Source of the DNA: Acinetobacter chinensis
GTDB lineage: Bacteria > Pseudomonadota > Gammaproteobacteria > Pseudomonadales > Moraxellaceae
Direction of reading: 5' to 3'
DNA length: 64,000 nucleotides
NCBI RefSeq assembly: GCF_002165375.2
Contig: NZ_CP032134.1
Coordinates: 1,984,001 to 2,048,000 of the forward strand
Shown: piece by piece, positions 1-8,162 of the stretch
Layout of the letters: every line of letters begins with the position of its first letter
Position numbering within the stretch: the first letter of the stretch is position 1
Position numbers and translations under genes: made by a program
The notes under the pieces: model-generated
Databases searched by the model: none
What the model was told of the DNA's origin: nothing
What the model saw: the letters and a program-made list of their open reading frames with translations, nothing else

Positions 1-772
1 CCTGCGCACGGGCATCAGAGGGATGCCCCAGCCAGCCTGAAAGACGCATATGTACGCTGTCAGCATCAATCCAGTAGGCATTTTCCGTAAACGCCCTCCC
101 AAGCATTTGCTGCACACGCTGAAAACGCAATTCACCACTGTCCGCAACAGGAAGATTGATCTTAATACTGTCATTGTGCTCCAGCGCAAAGCGGATATCG
201 AAATGTGTCAATGCCAGACGTCTTACGATTTCTTCAATATGACCAAATTCTGTGCGTGGTTTTTTTAAAAATTTCCGTCGTGCCGGTACATTAAAAAATA
301 AATCCTGTACACGGATCACTGTACCTTTTGAAGCAGCTACTGGCTGTATCTGCTGATGGTCAAACGCAGTACCATTGACCTCAACCTGATAGCCGATCCC
401 TGAGTCATCCTGACTGCTGGTCAAAGTTAAGCGCGACACCGCCGCAATCGAGGCGAGTGCTTCACCACGGAACCCCAGGCTGACAATCGCCTGTAAGTCT
501 TCGGAAGTCTGAATTTTACTGGTTGCATGGCGCATAACCGCCAGCGCCAGATCATCCTGGTGAATACCCCGACCATTGTCCATAATTTCAATCAGCGTAC
601 CGCCACCCTGTGCCACACGGATCATCAGTTCGGTAGCGCCTGCATCAATTGCATTTTCCAGCAGTTCTTTAACCACTGATGCCGGACGCTCAATAACCTC
701 ACCTGCAGCAATCTGGTTGGCAAGTGCAGGATCAAGGGTTTTAATTCTCCGTACGCTGATATCTTCACGCAT
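1..772 (-). CDS. mutL: DNA mismatch repair protein MutL, N-terminal part (runs off the window)
   Basis: Only the first 257 or so codons are present; the gene continues beyond position 1. The product begins MREDISVRRI and carries the GHKL ATPase motifs of MutL: IAAGEVIERPASVVKELLEN with the conserved Glu and Asn, DNGRGI, ATSKI and GFRGEALASI. MutL couples MutS mismatch recognition to downstream excision by ATP-driven clamp closure. The ATG at 770-772 lies inside the end of tsaE, an 8-base overlap that implies translational coupling in one operon. The C-terminal dimerisation domain cannot be seen. The identification is secure; nothing odd was found in the visible part. Confidence 0.97.
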   Translation of the reverse strand, partial: MREDISVRRIKTLDPALANQIAAGEVIERPASVVKELLENAIDAGATELMIRVAQGGGTLIEIMDNGRGIHQDDLALAVMRHATSKIQTSEDLQAIVSLGFRGEALASIAAVSRLTLTSSQDDSGIGYQVEVNGTAFDHQQIQPVAASKGTVIRVQDLFFNVPARRKFLKKPRTEFGHIEEIVRRLALTHFDIRFALEHNDSIKINLPVADSGELRFQRVQQMLGRAFTENAYWIDADSVHMRLSGWLGHPSDARAQ

Positions 773-1265
773 GTCCGAGTTTTTGCTCCAAAGTTTGATG
801 CAGAGTTTCCAAAGAAGTCTGAACTGTCACAATACGGGTCGTTTCATCCATGGATTTTTCTATCTGAATCACCAGGTCTGCCTGTGGAATTTCATCACCA
901 CCTTTAGATGGCCATTCAAAAAGGAACAGAGCATCAGGTGTTTCAAGATAATCACGGATACCCATTAACTCCAGTTCATAGGGATCATTCAACCGATACA
1001 GATCAAAATGGAAAATTTCCTGACCGGCAATGCTGTAGGGTTCAACCAGTGTATAGGTCGGGCTTTTTACAGCACCCTTATGCCCTAAGCTTTGCAGCAA
1101 AAAGCGCGTCAGCGTCGTTTTACCCGCACCAAGGTCACCAATCAGATAGATCACACCAGATTTAAAACAGCTTGCCACAACCTGCGCAAGGTTCTGTGTA
1201 TCAGTTTCACTTTGGAGGTTCAGGCTGAATGAATACTGCATATTATGAGACACGACATGATTCAA
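765..1265 (-). CDS. tsaE: tRNA threonylcarbamoyladenosine biosynthesis ATPase TsaE
   Basis: A 166-residue P-loop protein with Walker A GDLGAGKTTLTR near residue 45, and the family signatures SPTYTLVEPY and HFDLYRL. TsaE is the ATPase that helps TsaB-TsaD place the threonylcarbamoyl group on A37 of ANN-decoding tRNAs, in the cytoplasm. Length fits the family (about 150-160). The first ATG lacks a clear ribosome site, and a second ATG eight codons later (MQYSF) is an equally plausible start. It overlaps mutL by 8 bases; a tsaE-mutL order is common in gammaproteobacteria. Confidence 0.95.
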   Translation of the reverse strand: MNHVVSHNMQYSFSLNLQSETDTQNLAQVVASCFKSGVIYLIGDLGAGKTTLTRFLLQSLGHKGAVKSPTYTLVEPYSIAGQEIFHFDLYRLNDPYELELMGIRDYLETPDALFLFEWPSKGGDEIPQADLVIQIEKSMDETTRIVTVQTSLETLHQTLEQKLGHA

Positions 1266-1374
1266 AAGAGCGATTATGATAGCATTCCACTGTCTTAAAG
1301 CCTATGCGCTGCAACCGAAATGCACATTTTTAATCAGTGCATTATGTTAATTATTTCTGTCAGATCACCTGTAT

Positions 1375-2280
1375 ATGAACGCATCTTCATTTATTCCCCC
1401 TATGGTTCGGGGTGTCAGTGCTAGCAGACTGTATCTGCCGACGATTAAACCTGCACCCGTCAGCGTTTTTGAATATCTGTGCATGCAGTTTTCACATATT
1501 ACACAGCAGGAATGGCAACAGCGTTTCAATGATGCTCAGATTTACAGTGAAACAGGCGAAATACTCACACTTCATTCCCCATACAGCGCAAATACCCAGA
1601 TTTTTTATTATCGCTTTCTGGAACATGAGCCACATGTCCCATTTAAACATCATATTCTGTTTGAAAATGATGTTTTACTGGTGGTGGACAAACCTCACTT
1701 TCTGACCATGAGTCCAACCGGACAGTACGTTCAGGAAACCTTACTGGTACGGCTTAAAAATGAGACCGGAAACGAACTCCTGACCCCCATACACCGTCTT
1801 GACCGGGAAACCGCAGGTGTAGTCATGTTTTCTAAACAGGCTGAAAGCAGAAGTCTGTATCAGCAACTTTTTGCTGAAAGAAAAGTTCAGAAAACTTATT
1901 TTGCAATCGCGCCTTTTTGTGCTGAGCTGAAATTTCCGCTTGAAATGAAAGTTCGAATGGAAAAGGGGAATCCCTTCTATACCATGAAGATAGTTGATGG
2001 TGAGCCTAACAGCCAGACTCAGATTGAACTGATAAAGCATAATGATGCATGGGCGATCTATAAGCTGGATCCTCACACAGGTAAACAGCATCAGCTCAGA
2101 CTTCATCTCAGCTCACTGGGCATTCCGATTAAAAATGATCCTTTTTACCCGTCTTTAAATCATAAAGACAAAGATGATTTCAGTGCGCCATTGCAGTTAC
2201 TGGCAAAGCATCTTGTCTTTACTGACCCTGTTACCAAACAGAAAATGCATTTCAGTTCCAGGCATGAATTGACACTGTAA
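1375..2280 (+). CDS. RluA-family RNA pseudouridine synthase
   Basis: A 301-residue protein with the RluA catalytic motif HRLDRETAGVV around residue 140 (catalytic Asp about 143) and the later motifs KTYFAI and TGKQHQLRLHL. Enzymes of this family isomerise uridine to pseudouridine in tRNA or 23S rRNA. No N-terminal S4 domain is visible; the N-terminus contains a VSASRLYLP stretch seen in the RluA/TruC-like branch. The target position cannot be told from the sequence. It is divergent from tsaE and stands alone before the antitoxin-like gene. Confidence 0.88.
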   Translation: MNASSFIPPMVRGVSASRLYLPTIKPAPVSVFEYLCMQFSHITQQEWQQRFNDAQIYSETGEILTLHSPYSANTQIFYYRFLEHEPHVPFKHHILFENDVLLVVDKPHFLTMSPTGQYVQETLLVRLKNETGNELLTPIHRLDRETAGVVMFSKQAESRSLYQQLFAERKVQKTYFAIAPFCAELKFPLEMKVRMEKGNPFYTMKIVDGEPNSQTQIELIKHNDAWAIYKLDPHTGKQHQLRLHLSSLGIPIKNDPFYPSLNHKDKDDFSAPLQLLAKHLVFTDPVTKQKMHFSSRHELTL

Positions 2281-2283
2281 TAT

Positions 2284-2380
2284 ATTTGTCATTACAAATG
2301 TTTCAAAAAATTATTGTATTTATATTGAAATTACAAATTCTTTGATTACAATAAGGCTGAAAAGTTTAGTAATTTACAAT
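2284..2380 (+). promoter_or_regulatory. Cluster of ATTACAA-type boxes upstream of the antitoxin gene
   Basis: Four near-identical boxes occur within 97 bases: ATTACAAAT at 2291-2299 and 2330-2338, ATTACAAT at 2345-2352 and TTTACAAT at 2373-2380. The first is part of an imperfect palindrome, ATTTGTcattACAAAT (2284-2299). RelB/DinJ antitoxins usually repress their own promoter by binding repeated sites, so an operator role is inferred; no binding evidence exists. Confidence 0.35.
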
Positions 2381-2390
2381 TTTAAAAATC

Positions 2391-2723
2391 ATGAGAAAAA
2401 CTGAAGTTTATCAAATACGTCTTGATTCTCAAGAGAAAAAACAGGCGTTTGCTGTTTTCAAACAGCTGGGAATTACTCCCGCCCAGGCAGTGCGACTGTT
2501 TTTTAAACAGGTTGTTCTCACCAAGTCCATCCCCTTTTCTATTGAAAATCAGAATATCAATCTGGAACAGCTGATCCGTTTAAGAAAACTGAAACAGGAA
2601 CAGAAATTACAGTCAGGCACGGAACAGGTTTCACTACCGCTGACAGATACAAACTTTGATGATGAACATCAGGATATTTTTGAAGAGCTGAATGCCCTGC
2701 TTGGTGAAAGCGACAAAACTTAA
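2391..2723 (+). CDS. RelB/DinJ-family antitoxin, apparently orphan
   Basis: A 110-residue protein whose first 55 residues fit the RelB/DinJ ribbon-helix-helix domain: a beta strand YQIRLDSQEKKQAF followed by LGITPAQAVRLFFKQVV, then IPFSIE. Family members repress their own operon and neutralise a RelE/YafQ toxin. The C-terminal half is charged (glutamine and glutamate rich), longer than typical. No toxin frame follows: the next gene, 94 bases on, is a GNAT enzyme with its own ribosome site. There is no clear Shine-Dalgarno site before this ATG. The family call is fairly sure; a toxin-neutralising role is not shown. Confidence 0.78.
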   Translation: MRKTEVYQIRLDSQEKKQAFAVFKQLGITPAQAVRLFFKQVVLTKSIPFSIENQNINLEQLIRLRKLKQEQKLQSGTEQVSLPLTDTNFDDEHQDIFEELNALLGESDKT

Positions 2724-2817
2724 ACAGTGTTGCATTTATAAACAAAATTTAATCAATTTTTCCTGTAAATGCTGGTTATTCTTCATGCATAGATAAAAGA
2801 ACAGCATGAGGAATAAA

Positions 2818-3261
2818 ATGATTGTAAAGCGTGCAACTGTTGAAGACCTGCATCAACTCTCTGTTCTGTTTGATGAATATCGACAGTTTTATGGGGCTTC
2901 CTCAAACATTGATCTTTCATATAAATTTTTAAAACAACGGTTTGAAAATCAGGAAAGTGTTATTTTTATTCATGCTAAAGATGAGGTCATAACCGGCTTT
3001 GTTGTGCTGTACCAGGGCTTCTCCTCCATCTCCTGTTCAAGCTACTATATTCTGGACGATGTCTATGTCACCCCAGTCTACAGGCGACAGGGTTCTGCAA
3101 AACAGCTGATTGACACCGCCATTTTATTTGCACGGCATGACAATGCTCTGCGGATCAGCCTGGAAACACAAAAAAATAATTATCAGTCACATCGGTTATA
3201 TGAACAGCTGGGATTTGTCAAAGATGAGGAGTTTCAGACCTGGCACTGTTTCCTGAAATAA
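2818..3261 (+). CDS. GNAT-family N-acetyltransferase
   Basis: A 147-residue single-domain acetyltransferase. The acetyl-CoA binding signature is visible as YVTPVYRRQGSAKQLI (the R/Q-x-x-G-x-A loop), followed by the C-terminal YEQLGFVKDEEF motif typical of GNATs. The substrate is unknown. I chose the ATG at 2818 because GAGGA lies just before it; an ATG four codons upstream has no site. GNAT toxins do pair with ribbon-helix-helix antitoxins, but those antitoxins are of another subfamily (DUF1778/TacA), so a link with the upstream RelB-like gene is only a possibility. Confidence 0.88.
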   Translation: MIVKRATVEDLHQLSVLFDEYRQFYGASSNIDLSYKFLKQRFENQESVIFIHAKDEVITGFVVLYQGFSSISCSSYYILDDVYVTPVYRRQGSAKQLIDTAILFARHDNALRISLETQKNNYQSHRLYEQLGFVKDEEFQTWHCFLK

Positions 3262-3400
3262 AGTCAGCTTCTATATTGTCCAGTCAACGCATGGAAGATC
3301 TGTATCATCAGTTAAGTGGTAAAGAGCAACAGGAAGCCAATCCTCTGAGTTCTGCGGAAACATAAATATGCATCACCATGACCTAGTGACTGCCCAAATA

Positions 3401-4123
3401 TCAGATCCCGACAATCTTTTCCGATAAATTTTTCGCTGCTGAAATCTGCTCATCAGACAGATAAACCCACTCTCCTTCCGCCAAACCACTTAACTGAAGC
3501 TGCCCCACCTGAGCCCGATGCAGACTTTCAACTTTATTTCCCACGGCGGCAAGCATTCTTTTGACCTGGTGGTAAACACCCTGATGTACAGTCATTTTCA
3601 GTTCATTCTGACTTAATGCTTCAACATCTGTAGCAGCAAACAAATCTTTTTCATTGCGCAGCTCCACCCCCTGCTGTAACTGTTGAATCTGTTCAGCAGT
3701 AACGGGGTCAGCAGTCTGCATCTGGTAAACTTTAGGAACATGCTTTTTAGGATGAGTCAGCGCCTGTAAAAACTGCCCGTCATCGGTCAGCAGTAACAGC
3801 CCTGTTGTATCCTGATCCAGCCGCCCCACACATTGTAGACCACGGTTCATCAGTACATCATCAAACAGATCAAATACGCTGAAATGGTGTGTTGCCTGAT
3901 GTGAACATTCATAATTTGAGGGTTTATTCAGTGCAATATAAATTTTTTCACGATACTGAAATTCCGTACCATAAACTGAAAATTCAGGCTGATGGATATC
4001 AAACTTATGCTTCAGATCTGTAACAATTTCACCCTGAATACTTACTGCGCCATTTTTAATCAGTTGCTGACAGTTTTTTCTGGAGCCAAAGCCCTGTGAT
4101 TGCAACATTTTTTCCAACAGCAT
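3401..4123 (-). CDS. rsuA: 16S rRNA pseudouridine 516 synthase RsuA
   Basis: A 240-residue protein with an N-terminal S4 RNA-binding domain (about residues 1-48, QGFGSRKNCQQLIKNGAV) and the RsuA-type catalytic motif GRLDQDTTGLLLLTDDG near residue 100 (catalytic Asp about 103). RsuA modifies U516 of 16S rRNA in the assembling small subunit. Length and domain order match E. coli RsuA (231 residues). It is transcribed toward the GNAT gene and divergent from the DUF441 gene. RluB/RluE/RluF are related alternatives, but size and motif favour RsuA. Confidence 0.88.
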   Translation of the reverse strand: MLLEKMLQSQGFGSRKNCQQLIKNGAVSIQGEIVTDLKHKFDIHQPEFSVYGTEFQYREKIYIALNKPSNYECSHQATHHFSVFDLFDDVLMNRGLQCVGRLDQDTTGLLLLTDDGQFLQALTHPKKHVPKVYQMQTADPVTAEQIQQLQQGVELRNEKDLFAATDVEALSQNELKMTVHQGVYHQVKRMLAAVGNKVESLHRAQVGQLQLSGLAEGEWVYLSDEQISAAKNLSEKIVGI

Positions 4124-4258
4124 TGTAAATTCTCAGAATATCAACAGAAGTGCCTAGTTTAGCTGATCTGTGCTGAGATTTCCGCTGTGACAGCCATGAT
4201 TCGGCATTTACCGCAATACAGGCTACAATAAGCCGTTTCAAATACTGCCCCGAATGAT

Positions 4259-4720
4259 ATGCCACAACTTGCCCAGCTGGATCTGAATTTAATCGTACTG
4301 CTTGTATTACTAGCCTGTGGCATCTTCAGTCATAATACGGCTGTCACTATTGCTGCTGCGGTGCTGATTGTTTTTCGCATTACCCCATTAAGTGAATATT
4401 TTCCTCTGCTGCAACAACACGGACTGAACATCGGTATCATTATTCTGACCATTGGTGTACTGACGCCAATTGCCAGCGGGAAAATCCCTGGCGATGAAAT
4501 TCTAAAGTCTTTTATGCACTGGAAATCCTTACTGGCGATTGCTGTTGGATTACTGGTTGCATGGCTCGGTGGACGTGGTGTTCAGCTGATGAGCCATCAG
4601 CCCAATGTCGTAGCGGGGCTGTTAATTGGCACGGTCGCAGGTGTCGCGCTGCTGCGCGGTGTCCCCGTAGGTCCATTAATCGCAGCAGGCATTCTTTCAT
4701 TGCTGATTGGAAAATCCTGA
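4259..4720 (+). CDS. DUF441 family inner-membrane protein
   Basis: A 153-residue hydrophobic protein with four or more membrane segments, matching the small DUF441 (YeaL-like) family in length and in motifs such as GVLTPIASGKI and RGVPVGPLIAAGI. The function of the family is unknown to me. No strong ribosome site precedes the ATG at 4259. It converges with the MFS gene downstream, with only 22 bases between the two stop codons and no obvious terminator there. Confidence 0.85.
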   Translation: MPQLAQLDLNLIVLLVLLACGIFSHNTAVTIAAAVLIVFRITPLSEYFPLLQQHGLNIGIIILTIGVLTPIASGKIPGDEILKSFMHWKSLLAIAVGLLVAWLGGRGVQLMSHQPNVVAGLLIGTVAGVALLRGVPVGPLIAAGILSLLIGKS

Positions 4721-4742
4721 TATCAGGGACACCTCATTCAGC

Positions 4743-5927
4743 TTAAGCCTGTTTTTGTTTAAACAACCTTTGACTGAGTAAAATACCGATACAGGATAAT
4801 GCAGCCATCATAATGCCGATCCAGAACCAGCCGCCTGTTTCTGAAACAGTCATGGCAATCACAGGCGGTAAAATAAACTGAGAACTTGCAGAGCACTGAA
4901 GTATCAACCCGACAGTTGCACTGATTGCCAATGGAGATGGTGCAAAATGCAGAGCCTGTGAAAAGACAACCGCTGCCACCAGCCCCCCGAACAAAGAAAA
5001 ACTGAACACCAGTCCATACTGAATGAAAAAGTTCAGTTCATTCATGCTGATATAAAAAAATAAAGCACTGACACTCAGAACACTAAAACCCAGCTGGACT
5101 AAAGTTTTAGCGCTGAAACCACGTTGCAGCATCAAACCACAGAGAAATGTTCCCACTGCATTGGCAATGGCAACACATGCTGTTAATGCTCCAGCCTGCT
5201 GAGGTGCAATGTAGTTTTGCTGATAAATCGCAGGTAAAAAACCCACCATACTGAACCACTGACCAGCGTAGACTCCAAAAATACCTGCAAGTATCCAGGC
5301 TGGACGATGCACCAGTGTACTTTTAATCAGTTTCAGAATAGATGAATGTTGTGATACAGACTTTGGTTCAGGCACAAAAAATAAAATACATAAGCCCAGT
5401 AACAGGCTCAGTACTGAGAAAAATATCCATACACCCTGCCAACCCGCCAGTGTAATTAAATAAGGTGTGATGAACAGTGCTATCCCCATGCCACCGCCCA
5501 TATACGCACTCCACAGCCCCATGCGGGTCTGCAGCTGTGAAACTGATACAAGCTGCCTGATATAGGCAGGACCACTGAGTGTCACGAGTAAAAAACCAAA
5601 GCCTTCCACCACACGCAGACCTAACAGCATTTCGACACCATGTGCCTGACTGCCGACAGCACTGGCAAGGCTGAGTAACAACAGCCCGGTCAGCACGCAG
5701 CGCTTTAATCCAAATTTCTCAGTAAAACTGCCCAGACTCAGTGCGGACAGCATACCTGCCAGCTGCACCAGTGACAGTAACAGACCTGCCTGTACAAAAC
5801 TGATTCCCAGTTCATTCTGTAAGATCGGAACAGATGGAGGAAGTTTTCCAACATGCATTGCGGCTACAAAACCTGCGCAAATAATCCATAGATCCCTGGA
5901 GAGCCTTTGCTGATCTGACACGCTCAT
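4743..5927 (-). CDS. Major facilitator superfamily transporter, CynX/NimT-like
   Basis: A 394-residue protein with about twelve hydrophobic segments and the MFS cytoplasmic motif A-like stretch GSFTEKFGLKRCV after the second helix. The general pattern and length resemble the cyanate/nitroimidazole (CynX/NimT) branch of small-molecule transporters. The substrate cannot be inferred. The start is set at 5927 because TCAGGAAT lies directly before that ATG; a start eight codons further out has no such site. Single-gene unit. Confidence 0.82.
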   Translation of the reverse strand: MSVSDQQRLSRDLWIICAGFVAAMHVGKLPPSVPILQNELGISFVQAGLLLSLVQLAGMLSALSLGSFTEKFGLKRCVLTGLLLLSLASAVGSQAHGVEMLLGLRVVEGFGFLLVTLSGPAYIRQLVSVSQLQTRMGLWSAYMGGGMGIALFITPYLITLAGWQGVWIFFSVLSLLLGLCILFFVPEPKSVSQHSSILKLIKSTLVHRPAWILAGIFGVYAGQWFSMVGFLPAIYQQNYIAPQQAGALTACVAIANAVGTFLCGLMLQRGFSAKTLVQLGFSVLSVSALFFYISMNELNFFIQYGLVFSFSLFGGLVAAVVFSQALHFAPSPLAISATVGLILQCSASSQFILPPVIAMTVSETGGWFWIGIMMAALSCIGILLSQRLFKQKQA

Positions 5928-6045
5928 ATTCCTGATGATTTCAACAGACACAGCCTAACCAAAGTGATTCAGCCGATTCATCGTGAATAAATATAAGCTG
6001 AGTGTTTTTTATAATAAATATCTGTTCAGTCTGAATACTCAAAAC

Positions 6046-7083
6046 TTATGTATTACCGATGGATTCTGATGATTTTTTCAGTTTTTTATGCACATACATT
6101 TTCTGATCTGCATATTCAAGTAGCTGCTCCGAGGTTTCTGCATCTTCAGGATACACAGCAAGTCCAACACTTGCCCCTATCTTCAGGCGGATATTTTCAA
6201 AGACAAAAGGCAAACCGCATGCTTCAGCAATTCTGTTCATGGCAGCACTTGCCAGTTCCTGATTCTGCACTGATGACAGTATGACGGCAAATTCATCTCC
6301 CCCCAGACGTGCAACCAGGTCTTCATGACGGGTATTTTTCAGGATACGCTGTGCAATTTCCTTGAGTGCTGCATCTCCCATTCTATGCCCATATTGATCA
6401 TTGATTGGTTTCAGGCCATCCATATCAATCATGAGGACGCCCAGCACTTTGTTGCTGTATCGGGCTTTTTCCATTCCCTGACGCAGACAGTCCAGGAACA
6501 GCGCACGGTTTGCAAGCCCTGTCAAATTATCCTGAGTCGCCAGTTTATATAATTCCTGAGCGCCATATCGGGTTGCATGAAACATTGCAGCAGCAATCAG
6601 CTCCGACATCAGACTCAGTATCTGTAAGTCACCATCATGGAATGCATTGACTTCCGATGAGTAAATTTTCAGTACTCCAATCCCTTCACCGCAGTGTACC
6701 AGCGGCACAACCGCCATTGACCGCAATCCAACACGGCGGCAGGCATCCCGATCGACACGCTCATCCACCTCACTGTCCATACAGTACAGCGTTGTATTTT
6801 CAGAAATACAGCGCCCTGAGAGGCTGTTCGCCATTTTCAGTCTTAAACCCAGCAGATGTGCAGCACCACCCGAAACAGCCCGGTAGACCATATCTCCATC
6901 TTCTGCCAGTTCAACCACAGCACCTTTGGCATGGGTAATCTGCTGTGCCTGTTCAGCAACGAGTGTCATGACTGCATTCAGATCCAAACCCAGTTTTGCA
7001 ATAGCGGTCTGAGTCTGAATAACAGACATCAGCTGTGATGGTGATGGCTGATCTGGCTTTTTCATGCAGAACCCGACGCTCAT
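6046..7083 (-). CDS. GAF-domain diguanylate cyclase
   Basis: A 345-residue soluble protein. Residues about 30-170 form a GAF-type sensory domain (SGRCISENTTLYC, MAVVPLVHCGEGIGVLKIY) and residues about 180-340 a GGDEF domain with intact GGDEF at 261-265. An RxxD inhibitory site (RHED, 252-255) sits five residues before it, so c-di-GMP feedback inhibition is expected. The enzyme makes c-di-GMP from two GTP. The GAF ligand is unknown. A start at codon 7 (MKKPDQ) is also possible. No partner gene is adjacent. Confidence 0.92.
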   Translation of the reverse strand: MSVGFCMKKPDQPSPSQLMSVIQTQTAIAKLGLDLNAVMTLVAEQAQQITHAKGAVVELAEDGDMVYRAVSGGAAHLLGLRLKMANSLSGRCISENTTLYCMDSEVDERVDRDACRRVGLRSMAVVPLVHCGEGIGVLKIYSSEVNAFHDGDLQILSLMSELIAAAMFHATRYGAQELYKLATQDNLTGLANRALFLDCLRQGMEKARYSNKVLGVLMIDMDGLKPINDQYGHRMGDAALKEIAQRILKNTRHEDLVARLGGDEFAVILSSVQNQELASAAMNRIAEACGLPFVFENIRLKIGASVGLAVYPEDAETSEQLLEYADQKMYVHKKLKKSSESIGNT

Positions 7084-7451
7084 AAAAATAAAAGATAAGA
7101 GCCTAATTTTAAAAAGTTTAATCCATCTTGTATAGCAACTTACTGAGGAGCAGTTCTCAGTTTTTTATATATTTAAAAACTTTGAAACATCACAATCCCG
7201 TACCCCGTTCAGCCCATACTGATTTTTTACCGTTATTGATGATTAAAACCGACATATAAACCTATGATTTTCAGAAAAAATAAATAAAATAGCGCTATAA
7301 AACTGACAACCTGAATACTGCAGACATAAAAATCAGAAAAGATTCCTCCTGTCTGATGCAGATCATACAGAAGATTGTCCTGACCAGGAAAACAGGCACT
7401 GTCATAAAAATACTGATTAACAACATAACAATGAATACACAAGGTAAATGC
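7084..7451. other. Intergenic region with no assigned gene
   Basis: This 368-base AT-rich stretch separates the divergent cyclase and lipoprotein genes. The only structure I see is a short hairpin, ACTGAG/CTCAGT (7142-7161), followed by a run of T on the + strand. No gene ends before it, so I do not call it a terminator. Promoters for both neighbours must lie here, but none is distinct. Confidence 0.5.
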
Positions 7452-8114
7452 ATGAATAAAACACTTCTATTTTTTATCAGTAAATTTTCATTTATTGGGG
7501 TCATTACACTATTGATGCTGACAGCATGCAGTAAAGCACCGCATGAACCTAAATCTGGAGAATATGGCAAACAGCTCATTGCAAGCTATGATCTGACTCC
7601 TGAGCAGATTGAAGCGCTGAATAAAACCAGTATGCCCAAACCGGATATGAAAGACCGACCTGATCTTGGAATCGGATTCAATGCTAATGCAGCAGATAAC
7701 CCATATAGATTTGTCATTGTGGCACGGGGACATGCCATTACTGATGGTGAAGTGGATTTAAGATTTATCGGTGGTGTGGAAAGATCGAGTCAACAGGGTT
7801 ACAGACCGGAGGCTTATCGTGAAGATGATACTCACAGCTATAAAGCCAATGAACCGGTTCTGCTGGTGATTGCATCCGACCCATTTTCCATTGATGCAAC
7901 TCAGAACTCTGCGGGCAACGAATTTGGCACACATGCTGAAATTACCGAAAGAAATAATTTTCAGTTTCACAGTGCGCAACTTCAGATCTGGCAAGGTAAA
8001 GGCTCTGTACAGTCATGGACCCGATACCTGGGCTTTGCTGTTATTTTCATAGGCATCTTTGCCTTTGTCCTGTCCAGAACCAATTTACTGGCAGATGCAT
8101 TTAACCGCAGATAA
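7452..8114 (+). CDS. Lipoprotein with C-terminal membrane segment, function unknown
   Basis: A 220-residue protein beginning MNKTLLFFISKFSF, with a lipoprotein signal peptide ending in the lipobox LLMLTAC. The mature part is soluble and polar, then a hydrophobic helix (GFAVIFIGIFAFVLS) lies close to the C-terminus. A lipid anchor plus a C-terminal helix suggests attachment to the inner membrane at both ends, an inference. I took the ATG at 7452 because AAGG precedes it; longer reading into upstream sequence adds no signal-like residues. I do not recognise the domain. Confidence 0.75.
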   Translation: MNKTLLFFISKFSFIGVITLLMLTACSKAPHEPKSGEYGKQLIASYDLTPEQIEALNKTSMPKPDMKDRPDLGIGFNANAADNPYRFVIVARGHAITDGEVDLRFIGGVERSSQQGYRPEAYREDDTHSYKANEPVLLVIASDPFSIDATQNSAGNEFGTHAEITERNNFQFHSAQLQIWQGKGSVQSWTRYLGFAVIFIGIFAFVLSRTNLLADAFNRR

Positions 8115-8122
8115 TAAAACCA

Positions 8123-8151
8123 GCATCAGTCAGTTTAACACTGACTGATGC
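8123..8151. terminator. Bidirectional hairpin between converging genes
   Basis: A perfect 12-base inverted repeat, GCATCAGTCAGT with its complement, around a five-base loop, lies between the lipoprotein stop and the metR stop. It has no long T tail on either side, so its terminator role is inferred from position and stem strength. Confidence 0.6.
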
Positions 8152-8162
8152 CACTTACCGAT

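Noticed and set aside
2391..3261. RelB-like antitoxin plus GNAT enzyme as a toxin-antitoxin pair
   Set aside because: Known GNAT toxins pair with a different ribbon-helix-helix subfamily, the genes are 94 bases apart and the GNAT has its own ribosome site; kept as separate genes.
7142..7167. Terminator-like hairpin with T-run on the plus strand
   Set aside because: No gene or promoter lies upstream on that strand, and the stem is only six bases.
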